Assembly: GCA_021324185.1 (NCBI GenBank)
Contig: JAJPJN010000180.1
Coordinates: forward strand, 1 to 64,000
Length of the DNA stretch: 64,000 nt
Reading direction: 5' to 3'
Source of the DNA: Terriglobia bacterium
Lineage (GTDB): Bacteria > Acidobacteriota > Terriglobia > Bryobacterales > Bryobacteraceae
Made by a program: the position numbers and the translations under genes. How positions within the stretch are numbered: position 1 is the first letter of the stretch; each line of letters begins with the position of its first letter. Positions 54,813-62,461 of the stretch are shown piece after piece. The notes under the pieces were generated by a model. The model ran no database searches. It saw only the letters and a list, made by a program, of their open reading frames with translations, and had not been told where the DNA came from.

Positions 54813-55218
54813 TGTCCTCCAATGCGCTAACGAGGCGAGCCTGCAAACTGGCCTCGTCGCTGAGTTCGCATTCCCACACTATGATTACGTGCCAGCCTAG
54901 CGCCTCAAGCTCACGAGTATTTGCCGCGTCCCGCGCTACGTTTCCCTCAAATTTCCGCCGCCAGAACGTGGTCCTCGTCTTCGGCATAACGGCATTCTTA
55001 CAACCTGTATGGCGGTGCCAGAAACACCCGTGCACGAAGATTACGGTATGCCAGCGTGGGAGCACGATGTCAGGTTTGCCAGGCAGCCCACGACGACCTA
55101 GAGTGAAACGAAACCCTTGGCGATGCAGCAAGGACCGGACTCGTCGCTCCGGGACCGTATTGTGCCCGCGGATGCGGCTCATATTCCAGCTACGGTGGTG
55201 TGGCGTCAGGCGATCCAT
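54802..55218 (-). CDS. vsr: Very-short-patch-repair (Vsr-like) endonuclease
   Basis: Predicted nickase of T:G mismatches formed when 5-methylcytosine deaminates. The motifs MSRIRGHNTVPERRVRSLLH, LPGKPDIVLPRWHTVIFVHG and CFWHRHTGCKNAVMPKTR match the Vsr fold, including the catalytic Asp, the HGCFWH zinc/His segment and the NxxFW-like FWRRKFEGNVARD. I use the ATG at 55218; a TTG at 55233 is an alternative. Length about 138 is normal. As first gene of the six-gene operon, it precedes the matching methyltransferase, as in classical dcm-vsr loci. Confidence 0.93.
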   Translation of the reverse strand: MDRLTPHHRSWNMSRIRGHNTVPERRVRSLLHRQGFRFTLGRRGLPGKPDIVLPRWHTVIFVHGCFWHRHTGCKNAVMPKTRTTFWRRKFEGNVARDAANTRELEALGWHVIIVWECELSDEASLQARLVSALEDNAR

Positions 55219-55462
55219 TTTGCTTGAACACAAAAATTCCCTTGCTCGTTGGCCACGATTACATCTGGCCAGCGATCATACTGGTCCAATATCGGAAATT
55301 GTTATTTTACTTCCAGAGCGTTGATAGGAGACGACGGGTAGGCTTTATCTGAGGGAACGGAATTTCAACGCAGTTTGACCGTGGCCCAACACTGCAATCT
55401 GTAATCCAAGTTACAATCCCAAAGGGCTTGGTGGCGATTCAGCGCCCCTGGCCCGTTCCGCC

Positions 55463-55708
55463 CTAACACTTGTGCCCTCTCGCTTTCGCGCGAGCTAGCG
55501 TCATTACTCCGCATTGGCACCTCGGACCAGCAGAGCGAGGACGCCCTCCAGTGCGGCCTCCAGCCATAGTGCGCCGCATCGAGGAGTTAATAATTGCGTT
55601 CAGCCGGCGCACGCATTTCACACACTCAGGCGAAGAGCGAAAGTGCTCGGCGTCTGCGACAGCTCGACACCGCGGACACCTGGGTATCGCCGATCCTCTA
55701 ACGGGCAA
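55463..55708 (-). CDS. Small zinc-ribbon-like protein
   Basis: An 81-residue cysteine-rich protein. It carries IPRCPRCRAVADAEHFRSSP followed by ECVKCVRR, a four-Cys zinc ribbon, and ends CQCGVMTLARAKARGHKC, a second Cys group with the 'MTLxRAxARGHKC' ending I associate with plasmid-borne small proteins. Both patterns argue for a real gene rather than chance. Its start overlaps the next upstream small gene by 11 nt. Function unknown, perhaps DNA or RNA binding in the transfer module. Confidence 0.6.
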   Translation of the reverse strand: MPVRGSAIPRCPRCRAVADAEHFRSSPECVKCVRRLNAIINSSMRRTMAGGRTGGRPRSAGPRCQCGVMTLARAKARGHKC

Positions 55709-55940
55709 TTTCGTTGGTCAATAACGTGAGTGCGGCGTGCCGATCAACATCATTCCATTTCTCCAACCAAATTTCGGCTTGGCTCGGTTCCATCGGGTGC
55801 GCTGACCTATCAACTTCGTGCCAAGAATTTTCTTCGAAATTGTATTCGTGGAGTTCGCAAGTCTGCCGCCGCACAACAACTTTTATTCCCTCCAGAGAGG
55901 CGACGACTTCTTTGGCTGCACTTACCATATTGATTTCCAT
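55698..55940 (-). CDS. Small hypothetical protein
   Basis: An 80-residue, acidic protein: MEINMVSAAKEVVASLEGIK, then VVVRRQTCELHEYNFEENSW and AEIWLEKWNDVDRHAALTLL. Base and codon composition fit coding sequence on this strand, and its end overlaps the zinc-ribbon gene by 11 nt, suggesting a two-gene unit. An internal ATG at 55928 is also possible. No family recognised. Confidence 0.5.
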   Translation of the reverse strand: MEINMVSAAKEVVASLEGIKVVVRRQTCELHEYNFEENSWHEVDRSAHPMEPSQAEIWLEKWNDVDRHAALTLLTNEIAR

Positions 55941-55999
55941 GGTTTGACAATATCCAACTAGAAGGATTTTGTCAATCCTGATATTCAGGGCGACCTGAA

Positions 56000-56113
56000 C
56001 TATGAGCGAAGCAGTGAGTACAGCAGCAAACCGGCTCCGATTGCAAAGAAAAAGACGAAGCGTCGAAAGAAGCGTGGCCCCATCATGGCGGCCAGTAGAA
56101 ACCAGAACCTCAT
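56000..56113 (-). CDS. 37-residue single-pass membrane protein
   Basis: A short frame of 37 codons and a stop: MRFWFLLAAMMGPRFFRRFV followed by a second hydrophobic run FFFAIGAGLLLYSLLRS. The ATG (56111-56113) has GGAGAG nine nt upstream. It lies 55 bp after the traB-like gene on the same strand, so it is probably the last gene of the transfer operon. Too small to assign; small hydrophobic proteins of this kind occur in conjugation operons. Confidence 0.5.
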   Translation of the reverse strand: MRFWFLLAAMMGPRFFRRFVFFFAIGAGLLLYSLLRS

Positions 56114-56168
56114 CGCATAGCTCTCCGTAAATTTATCTCAACCATAATGAATGTACGCATTCGGCCGC

Positions 56169-57419
56169 TCACGTGTTTACAGCCAGAACGTACGGAATTC
56201 CGAATAGCCGCGCCCAGGACCTAACCGCTGAGCTTTGGAATCTCGGGATGGTGGTGTCGACTGCCCAGTAGTCGTTGGCCACTCCAATTAGGATTTCCGG
56301 GTGCCGCGACATCGAAGTCAGCACCGGCCAGGAGATGAGCTGCTCGTAGCAAATAAGAATGGCCGCTCGTTTTGCGGCAATCCGCATTACGCCGGGTCCA
56401 GCAAGATGGAGCGGTGCTGAGTCCGACCGGAGCGGATTCCACATCGCCACAGGAACGGGAATCCGCTGCTCAAATATTCGCGCCTGGCCGCCGCGGATGA
56501 CGAGACCATTAAAGTACGTTGGTGACCATTTCTCGGTCTCCGGTGAGCGGGTCGGTGTAGGTGTCGGCGCCCAGCGGAGTGTCGCCAATTCTGCCGAAAA
56601 GTCGTACAACGGGCGCTCCCCCCGCGCCTTCCTCGGAATCCGTGCGCCGATGAGAACCGTTTTTCCGCTCGCCTTTAGCTCGGCGAGCGTTTGTTGCCAA
56701 AACACATCCGTTGATGCGGTCCAGTACGGCACCACAGTTTCGGGGAACACGATCACAGATGCTCGCGCGGATACAGCCTCGCGCTGGATCTCCTCGGCCG
56801 TCTGATATTCGGCCAAAGGATCGGGTGCGCGGTGGGCAATGGAGCCGAAGTGTGTGCTGATCGCTTTCCAATCTGCGGGAGCTGACGGCTCCGTGGGGTG
56901 CATCAGATTGCCTACACCGCCTATGCAAACCGCCGCGACAGTGGCCCGTTTGGGCCAAATCGCGAGAGCGCCCGTCAGAATCGCACAGAATGACAAACCG
57001 CACCACCCCGTCGCTGGGAAAAGAAATCCCGCTGCTGTCAAGGGCGAGGCCCAGCCGATGATTCCCAGTGGCGGAATTACTGTGAGGGCCAGGCCAATTG
57101 GGGCGCGCCATACCGATTGCCGCGCATTTCGCGACCAGACAAGCGGCCATGGGAGTGCAAGCAATAGCGCCGCAACCGCCCAAAACCCGAAAGCCGCGAA
57201 CGGCGACACGCCTGGGCCGAAGAAATTCTTCGCGCCTGGAATTAGCGGCCAAAGCGCTCCGGCGTAATATGACAGCACCGATTGATATGCCGCTTGACGG
57301 GATTCTGCTCGGAGCGCAAGCGCTGGCATCAGCACCGACGCGGTGATGCCAACCGGATACCCAGTTGAAACGGCAAGCCCTACGAGTGTTCCCGCAGCAG
57401 AACGGTGAAACGCAGTCAT
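56169..57419 (-). CDS. traB: TraB-like conjugal transfer protein (Lnt-type carbon-nitrogen hydrolase)
   Basis: Integral membrane protein of 416 residues with several N-terminal TMs (LVGLAVSTGYPVGITASVL, FGFWAVAALLLALPWPLVW) and a C-terminal nitrilase-like domain. Candidate catalytic residues are Glu in VIVFPETVVPYW, Lys in KTVLIGARIPRKAR or nearby, and Cys in AILICYEQLISWPVL. This matches apolipoprotein N-acyltransferase-like TraB proteins of Ti/Sym-type plasmids, needed for efficient transfer but not for pilus assembly. The start overlaps the traF-like stop as ATGA. A housekeeping Lnt would be ~500 residues with longer TM region. Confidence 0.85.
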   Translation of the reverse strand: MTAFHRSAAGTLVGLAVSTGYPVGITASVLMPALALRAESRQAAYQSVLSYYAGALWPLIPGAKNFFGPGVSPFAAFGFWAVAALLLALPWPLVWSRNARQSVWRAPIGLALTVIPPLGIIGWASPLTAAGFLFPATGWCGLSFCAILTGALAIWPKRATVAAVCIGGVGNLMHPTEPSAPADWKAISTHFGSIAHRAPDPLAEYQTAEEIQREAVSARASVIVFPETVVPYWTASTDVFWQQTLAELKASGKTVLIGARIPRKARGERPLYDFSAELATLRWAPTPTPTRSPETEKWSPTYFNGLVIRGGQARIFEQRIPVPVAMWNPLRSDSAPLHLAGPGVMRIAAKRAAILICYEQLISWPVLTSMSRHPEILIGVANDYWAVDTTIPRFQSSAVRSWARLFGIPYVLAVNT

Positions 57420-57976
57420 CGGAGCGTCAACAATGGCTTCACGCGATCTCGAATGGAGTTGATCGCGACCGGTCCGAAATAGCGGCTATCGAAGCTGCGC
57501 GGGTTGTAGGAAGAGGCAACCCAAACGAAGCCCGGCTCGACCGTATATCGGCCCAGTTTCCACGACGTGAGGGTTCGGCCTTTTGTATCCCTGCGGAGCG
57601 CTGCGGTGTTTGGCAAAAGACGACCCTCAACCGAGATTCCTGCCGCAGATACCTCAACCAAATCGCCCGCATGCGCAACGACAGGTTTCAGCAGGGGTGC
57701 GCCGCCGTCCCTGCACGCTCCCCGATCACGATAACCGCGCGAAAGTGCGAGGCTGGCGAAAGGTTCGGGGGGACAAAACTCGACGAGATTCGCGCCGGGT
57801 TGCGAGCTTGTTACATACAAACCAAGCGGCAAGGAAGGCGATGTGTTGATTCGCAGCCCAACGATGTCCCAGAACTGGAAACCGATGAACAAGGGAATCA
57901 AGCATCTGAGCCCGATTATTCTGGCGATTGTGACGCGCCGCTCTCTGGGTTCACTGGACAGGCCAATCGCTGTCAT
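57416..57976 (-). CDS. traF: TraF-type S26 signal-peptidase-like protein
   Basis: Predicted membrane serine peptidase that processes the conjugative pilin or other exported transfer proteins. After a TM (ARIIGLRCLIPLFIGFQFWD), the motif RINTSPSLPLGLYVTS contains the nucleophilic Ser, and LLKPVVAHAGDLVEVSAAGI contains the Lys general base; SYNPRSFDSRYFGPV is the third S26C motif. AAGGAG lies 9 nt before the ATG at 57976, favouring it over a TTG at 57994. Length 186 is typical. It overlaps ssb by 26 nt and traB by 4 nt. Confidence 0.88.
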   Translation of the reverse strand: MTAIGLSSEPRERRVTIARIIGLRCLIPLFIGFQFWDIVGLRINTSPSLPLGLYVTSSQPGANLVEFCPPEPFASLALSRGYRDRGACRDGGAPLLKPVVAHAGDLVEVSAAGISVEGRLLPNTAALRRDTKGRTLTSWKLGRYTVEPGFVWVASSYNPRSFDSRYFGPVAINSIRDRVKPLLTLR

Positions 57977-58379
57977 ACACCGCCGCTCCTTCAAGGTCGG
58001 GGAGCGATTCCCGGTTTATGCACGCTTGCCCGGAACCGCTGGCCGCCGCTCCACGCGTCTGGGCAATGACATGGCAATAGCGCACGACGATTTCATTGAC
58101 AATGCGCTTTGAGCCGTCCTTTGGAACGAATTCACGCTGCTCGATTGTCCCCTCGACAAAAATGTTGTCGCCCTTTTCTAAAGCCGACGCCACCTTTGAG
58201 AGGTCTCCATAAAAAGAGAGGCTGTGCCAGTTCGTGCGCTCATGCCACTGCTGGCTGTTGTCTTGGAATCGGTAAGTCTGTCCGAGCCGCGCGTTGGCCA
58301 CGGGCATTCCCGACGGAAGATACCGGACTTCAGGCTTCTTTACCAAATATCCAGCTATCTCGACCCTGTTCATTTGCAT
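57951..58379 (-). CDS. ssb: Single-stranded DNA-binding protein of the transfer module
   Basis: OB-fold protein that coats transferred single-stranded DNA. It begins MQMNRVEIAGYLVKKPEVRY, then GMPVANARLGQTYRF, WHSLSFYGDLSKVASALEKG and NIFVEGTIEQREFV, the standard SSB pattern with aromatic base-stacking residues. The C-terminus ends in DLEGAAVYDSDWPVQ rather than the usual acidic DDDIPF tip, so recruitment of host partners may differ. AGGAG lies 10 nt before the ATG at 58379, which decides the start. Gene between virD4/traG and traF. Confidence 0.92.
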   Translation of the reverse strand: MQMNRVEIAGYLVKKPEVRYLPSGMPVANARLGQTYRFQDNSQQWHERTNWHSLSFYGDLSKVASALEKGDNIFVEGTIEQREFVPKDGSKRIVNEIVVRYCHVIAQTRGAAASGSGQACINRESLPDLEGAAVYDSDWPVQ

Positions 58380-58383
58380 GGTG

Positions 58384-60315
58384 TTACGCTCCTTTCGTCG
58401 TGTGATATTCCTCAAGGAATCCAAGCTCCGCCTGCGTCAGGCGCTCAGCCGGAGCCGTTTCAGGCTTGCTGATCTTATTGCGCGTGCGTCCAACGGGTTT
58501 CTGCGAGATCACTCGGCCATCCTCGACGGCTAGAAACTTAGTGGGCGGCCGTATGCTCGCGCGAGCTGTGAGCACCGGATCAAGGAAATAAAGCATTTGA
58601 GTGCCGAGGATGGGGTACGTGCCGCTTACAAAAATCAACATCTGACCCGGCGCGACGATCTTCTCTGTATTGCCGGCGGCCTCTTTTTCGGGTGGCTTGA
58701 GGCGCAGCACTTCATCAGGGGTCATGAGCGGACGTTCCACATAGTCAACGCTTGCGTTCATGTGGCCCATTACGGGCGAGAAGCGGGAACCGGAAAAGTT
58801 GTAGCTGGCCTTCTGAACCGTTTGCCTGCCGGTCATGCGGCTAAGCAACTCAGCAGTTTCCACCTGGTTCGGTGCGAACGCGATTCTTACATGGCAGTTC
58901 GAGACGATGCTCTCGTTATTTCCGTACGCATCCACAATCTGCCGGATATCCTGCGTGATCAGATATGCCTTCAGGCCGTATCCCGCCATGTACGATAGGG
59001 CGTCCGCAAAGACTTCCATGCGGTTGAGGGATGGGAATTCGTCAATGAGCAACAAAAGGCGATGCCGGTTGCGAATCTGCTGTGCTCCTTCAAAGATCAT
59101 CTTTTCGGTGAGTCTGTGAACGATCATTGTGAAGATCAAGCGGATCAGAGGCCGCAACCGGATCTTGTCCGATGGCGGGACAACCAGGTACAGTGAAATC
59201 GGCCGCTCGAAGTTGACGAGATCGGCGATTGTAAAGTCGCTCGCTGAAGTGTTCTGAGCTACGAGAGGATCGCTGTATAGAGTCAACGCCGTCTTAGCGG
59301 TGCTCAGCACGCCGCCGAAGTCGCGATCCTCTTTATCGAGCATTTCTTGAACTTTTTCTTTGACGACCGGATGCGTCACTGTCCTCTCGCCAGTCGGCAT
59401 CCGCCATCCACGACCGCCTTTCGGATCGTGCTCGGCGTTGAGCAATTCAGCGAGCGTATCCCTAAAGCTCGAACCAGGAGTTGTAAAGACATGCGCGAGA
59501 TCAGCAAGCGAAGCGACACGCCCCTCACGTGCCGCCGCATAACAGACATGCAGAATCATCCCGGTTGTGATGGAAGCTGCTGCATCCTGCCAGTAGCGTT
59601 CTTGCGGACTATCCTCGCCGGTTCGGACAATCATGTTTGCGATGTTCTGGGCATCTGAAACATCACGCGGCGTAAATAACCGGACTTCCGCGAGCGGGTT
59701 AAATCTGGAGCTGCTCGATTGCTCGACGGGAGAAAACTTGAAACAGAGATGTCCCTGCTGAGCGCGAAATCCCGCGGTCTTTGCCCAGTTCTCTCCCTTG
59801 ATGTCGTAGATCACTGCTGATTCGGACCAAGCCAGCAACGTCGGAATAACCAGGCCCACACCTTTGCCGGAGCGCGTTGGCGCGAATGCCAGAATGTGCT
59901 CCGGCCCGTTGTGGCGAAGGTAATGAAGGCGGTTCGAATTGTCAGCGCGCCAAGCGCCCACGTACGCGCCCTGCTGTGCATCCATTAAACCTGTCGCGCG
60001 GATGTCTTCTCGCGTTGCCCAGCGCGCGGAGCCGTGGAGGTCGTCGGCATTCTCCATAAGCTTGCGGGAGTGCCTGCTCGCCGCTACAAAGAAGAGACCT
60101 ACACAGGCGCAACTGCCGGCGAATACCAGCATCTCACCGAGAAAGAGCGGCTTCCGCACTCGCAGATCTTGTGATGTTGAGTTGTGCCATCCCCAAATCA
60201 TCCAGGCGAATGGTTCATAGATGCCGCCGCCCTTCGTGCGAATAAGAGGTCTGCCCAGAGCTGGCTGGTATTGAAAATTTGCCGCGATAAATTGAGTGGC
60301 GGCAAAATTCACCAC
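58384..60315 (-). CDS. traG: VirD4/TraG-family type IV coupling protein
   Basis: Membrane ATPase that delivers the relaxase-DNA complex to a mating channel. The N-terminal region has TM segments (PFAWMIWGWH and LFLGEMLVFAGSCACVGLFF). Walker A is FAPTRSGKGVGLVIP (Lys151), and Walker B is LLLLIDEFPSLNRMEVF. Other family motifs are VIYDIKGENWAKTAGFRAQQ and the later TQDIRQIVDAYG. Length 643 is normal. The GTG start shares one base with the relaxase stop (TAGTG). No type IV channel genes were found in the window to receive it. Confidence 0.94.
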   Translation of the reverse strand: MVNFAATQFIAANFQYQPALGRPLIRTKGGGIYEPFAWMIWGWHNSTSQDLRVRKPLFLGEMLVFAGSCACVGLFFVAASRHSRKLMENADDLHGSARWATREDIRATGLMDAQQGAYVGAWRADNSNRLHYLRHNGPEHILAFAPTRSGKGVGLVIPTLLAWSESAVIYDIKGENWAKTAGFRAQQGHLCFKFSPVEQSSSSRFNPLAEVRLFTPRDVSDAQNIANMIVRTGEDSPQERYWQDAAASITTGMILHVCYAAAREGRVASLADLAHVFTTPGSSFRDTLAELLNAEHDPKGGRGWRMPTGERTVTHPVVKEKVQEMLDKEDRDFGGVLSTAKTALTLYSDPLVAQNTSASDFTIADLVNFERPISLYLVVPPSDKIRLRPLIRLIFTMIVHRLTEKMIFEGAQQIRNRHRLLLLIDEFPSLNRMEVFADALSYMAGYGLKAYLITQDIRQIVDAYGNNESIVSNCHVRIAFAPNQVETAELLSRMTGRQTVQKASYNFSGSRFSPVMGHMNASVDYVERPLMTPDEVLRLKPPEKEAAGNTEKIVAPGQMLIFVSGTYPILGTQMLYFLDPVLTARASIRPPTKFLAVEDGRVISQKPVGRTRNKISKPETAPAERLTQAELGFLEEYHTTKGA

Positions 60316-61760
60316 TACCGGTCGCGCGTGCGATTACGGCCGCGCGCCTGCGACGGATCTTCAAGCTCGATGGCGGCTTGTTTCACCGCACGTTGATATT
60401 GTCCTAGCCACCCACCCCAGCCGTCCTCGTTCGGCAAAATTCCCTGCTTGAGCAGTTGCTGCGCCTGGCGTTGGAAATAGCGCCGGTTTTTCAGAAGGGC
60501 TTCTGAGTCCCCAAAACCTTCGATCTCAAGGGTCGATTGCTCATCACCCAGAATCCGGCGCAACCGCACAAAGCTATTCGTCCGCAGCTCTCCGCGTGCC
60601 AGCGTGTCTTCCATTTCCCGCGTGTACTCGATGTAGTGCACGCGCGCATCAACACCTTCCAGCATCAAGTAATGACGGCCGGATTGCTCATCTTCTCCAT
60701 GCATCAAAACTCTGCCTTCAACTGAGGTCATCTGCCGAAGATCAAGGGCTTCCATCGGAAGCCGTTCATCAGATAAGAGAACGCCGTGTGCGGCAAGCAA
60801 TTTCTGCCGGTCACCCGCACGTTGCATGGCTCGAAGCACGCCTGCAATATCCGACCGTAGACTCCAGACTCCTGGAGCTACGGATCGAGCAAGACCCATG
60901 TTTTCGAGAACCTCTAAGCGGCAGATCAAGTGCTGCCGCTGTATCCAGGCAAAATCGTTTTCACCCGATTTGCGACCGCCGGGCGGGATTTTCACATTCC
61001 ATGATGGTGCGCCCGGAATCAAGTCGGCTCTGCGCAGAATCATGCGATCAAGCGAGGTAAAGCGCTTTTCCCGAATTTCGCGCCGCTCGGCTTCGGCGGC
61101 ATCCAGGTCTGTGCGGTGCCCGAGCTGCCGTGTGCAAAGGTCCTCAGCCGCGCCGCGGATTCCGCTCTTGACATATTCTCGCGGCAACCGGACCTCCCGT
61201 TGATCCCGCCCTACGCCTCTCAAGGCGACGTGGACATGCGGGTGCTCGGTATTGAAGTGTGCAACGGCAACCCAATCCAGCGGAGTTTCCAAATCACTTT
61301 CCACCTGGGTCATTAATTCCCGTGTCAGCCGCACCAAATCGACGCGCTCTCCAAATTCCGGCGAGATGATCATTTTCCAGAGCCGGCGATCCCCCGCCGA
61401 TTGCCACAAGTCGAGCCGGCCGCCGATGTCGATCCCGTGCTTCTCCGCATCGAATCCGGCCGCCGCAGGAGCAGTAGCGGCGCTCTCCCGCGCAATGTAC
61501 CGGCCGTGTGCGCGCCACTGGCCGCGTACGGTGTTGCGCGAGTACGTGACGCGGACCGCACATCGCTGATTTCGCGGTATTGGCGCGCGTTTCGCCCCGC
61601 TCCGCCCCGAGTCTGTCCTGGCTTTTCGTCTACGGCTCGTGCGCGCATAATGCGCGATGGCCTTGAAAGCTAATGCACAAGCCGCGGACTCGTTTCGCTT
61701 CCGCGGGATCGGCGGTTTTCGCGGGCGGAGCCGGAATTCCCGCTCCTCACCTTTCGCCAT
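60315..61760 (-). CDS. Relaxase (VirD2-like, DUF3363 type)
   Basis: Predicted nicking and strand-transfer enzyme acting at oriT. The three-His metal site is HFNTEHPHVHV (His173, 175, 177). Upstream is VTYSRNTVRGQWRAHGRYIA with candidate nucleophile Tyr73 or Tyr88. The C-terminal domain (GRVLMHGEDEQSGRHYLMLE, EVLENMGLARSVAPGVW-like HTH) is the DUF3363 region typical of plasmid and ICE RlxS-type relaxases. At 481 residues it is shorter than the ~600-680 usual, and lacks a helicase. Overlaps the RHH gene by 14 nt. GGTGAG precedes the ATG. Confidence 0.91.
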   Translation of the reverse strand: MAKGEEREFRLRPRKPPIPRKRNESAACALAFKAIAHYARTSRRRKARTDSGRSGAKRAPIPRNQRCAVRVTYSRNTVRGQWRAHGRYIARESAATAPAAAGFDAEKHGIDIGGRLDLWQSAGDRRLWKMIISPEFGERVDLVRLTRELMTQVESDLETPLDWVAVAHFNTEHPHVHVALRGVGRDQREVRLPREYVKSGIRGAAEDLCTRQLGHRTDLDAAEAERREIREKRFTSLDRMILRRADLIPGAPSWNVKIPPGGRKSGENDFAWIQRQHLICRLEVLENMGLARSVAPGVWSLRSDIAGVLRAMQRAGDRQKLLAAHGVLLSDERLPMEALDLRQMTSVEGRVLMHGEDEQSGRHYLMLEGVDARVHYIEYTREMEDTLARGELRTNSFVRLRRILGDEQSTLEIEGFGDSEALLKNRRYFQRQAQQLLKQGILPNEDGWGGWLGQYQRAVKQAAIELEDPSQARGRNRTRDR

Positions 61761-62163
61761 TGCTCACCAGGTCATGCATCGCGAGCTTGGCATCCCCGAC
61801 CATGGCGCGTCCGGCACTCTTGAGAAGCCGGTCGTATCTTTCCTTTGCGCGCGCAACAGCCTGCGGCTTTGCATCTGCGGGTGGCTCCGGTATACGAGTC
61901 AGAATCGCCTTGGCTAACGTGTCCAGATATGCGAACAGGGCCTGCTGCACCCGCATGAGCCGATAGAGATCCTTTCGGACCTGCTCGATGCTCGCGGCCA
62001 AACGCTCTTCCGCGCCGGTGAGGCCGTCTTGACGCTCGGATAGTTCTTGGTCGACGGCGTACCGGATGAATGCCGTAGGTGAAGGGAAGTTACGCTCGCG
62101 TGAGACTCGGTCTATTTCCTTGGCAAGTTTTTCTGTGAACCCAATGGTCCGCTGGCGTCGCAT
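61747..62163 (-). CDS. Ribbon-helix-helix relaxosome accessory protein
   Basis: A 138-residue protein with an N-terminal RHH DNA-binding unit (RTIGFTEKLAKEIDRVSRER, then FPSPTAFIRYAVDQEL) and a coiled-coil middle (EERLAASIEQVRKDLYRLMR). Such proteins bind near oriT and help the relaxase nick. The gene is the first on the minus strand after the palindrome/repeat region, divergent from the + strand gene, which fits an oriT-binding autoregulator. It could also control plasmid-type partition, but no ParA is nearby. Confidence 0.8.
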   Translation of the reverse strand: MRRQRTIGFTEKLAKEIDRVSRERNFPSPTAFIRYAVDQELSERQDGLTGAEERLAASIEQVRKDLYRLMRVQQALFAYLDTLAKAILTRIPEPPADAKPQAVARAKERYDRLLKSAGRAMVGDAKLAMHDLVSNGER

Positions 62164-62228
62164 AGAAAGTGCAGCTTCTAAGTACTAAGAGACGCTCAGC
62201 GCCAGTAAGGGACGAACGGCGGCAAGGC

Positions 62229-62246
62229 GCATCCCAATTGGGATGC
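62229..62246. promoter_or_regulatory. 18-bp perfect palindrome in the divergent transfer-control region
   Basis: GCATCCCAATTGGGATGC is a perfect inverted repeat; its half GCATCCCAA recurs at 62318-62326. It lies 66 bp upstream of the RHH accessory gene. Likely an operator or relaxosome-protein site; the nic site itself was not identified. Confidence 0.7.
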
Positions 62247-62397
62247 ATGCTGCTGAAATTGCATCGCAGCCAACACACTGTAGAAAAGGAGATAACGGTC
62301 AAAAACAAGCAGCGCTGCATCCCAACTCCTTTATGTTCCACTACCCACTATCCCCGGCGCTGTCGCGCGGGGGATCGGCCATGCTCTGCCCCCAATC

Positions 62398-62461
62398 TGT
62401 TGGCTTTTGTTGTAAATTGTTATATCTGTTGTAAACTGTTGTAGTCTGTTGGGAGTTGTTA
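62398..62461 (+). repeat. Seven TGTT(G/A) repeats phased at about 10 bp before a start codon
   Basis: TGTTG or TGTTA begins at 62398, 62408, 62418, 62427, 62437, 62447 and 62457, nearly one helical turn apart, and the last touches the ATG of the next gene. Three (62426-62451) are in a strict 10-bp CTGTTG array. The stretch is AT-rich against a GC-rich surrounding. It may be an operator array, or an oriT/iteron-like site. Confidence 0.7.

Noticed and set aside
55234-55462. Extra gene or array between the Vsr gene and the small zinc-ribbon gene
   Set aside because: No frame with a start and coding character; only a probable promoter region for the six-gene operon.
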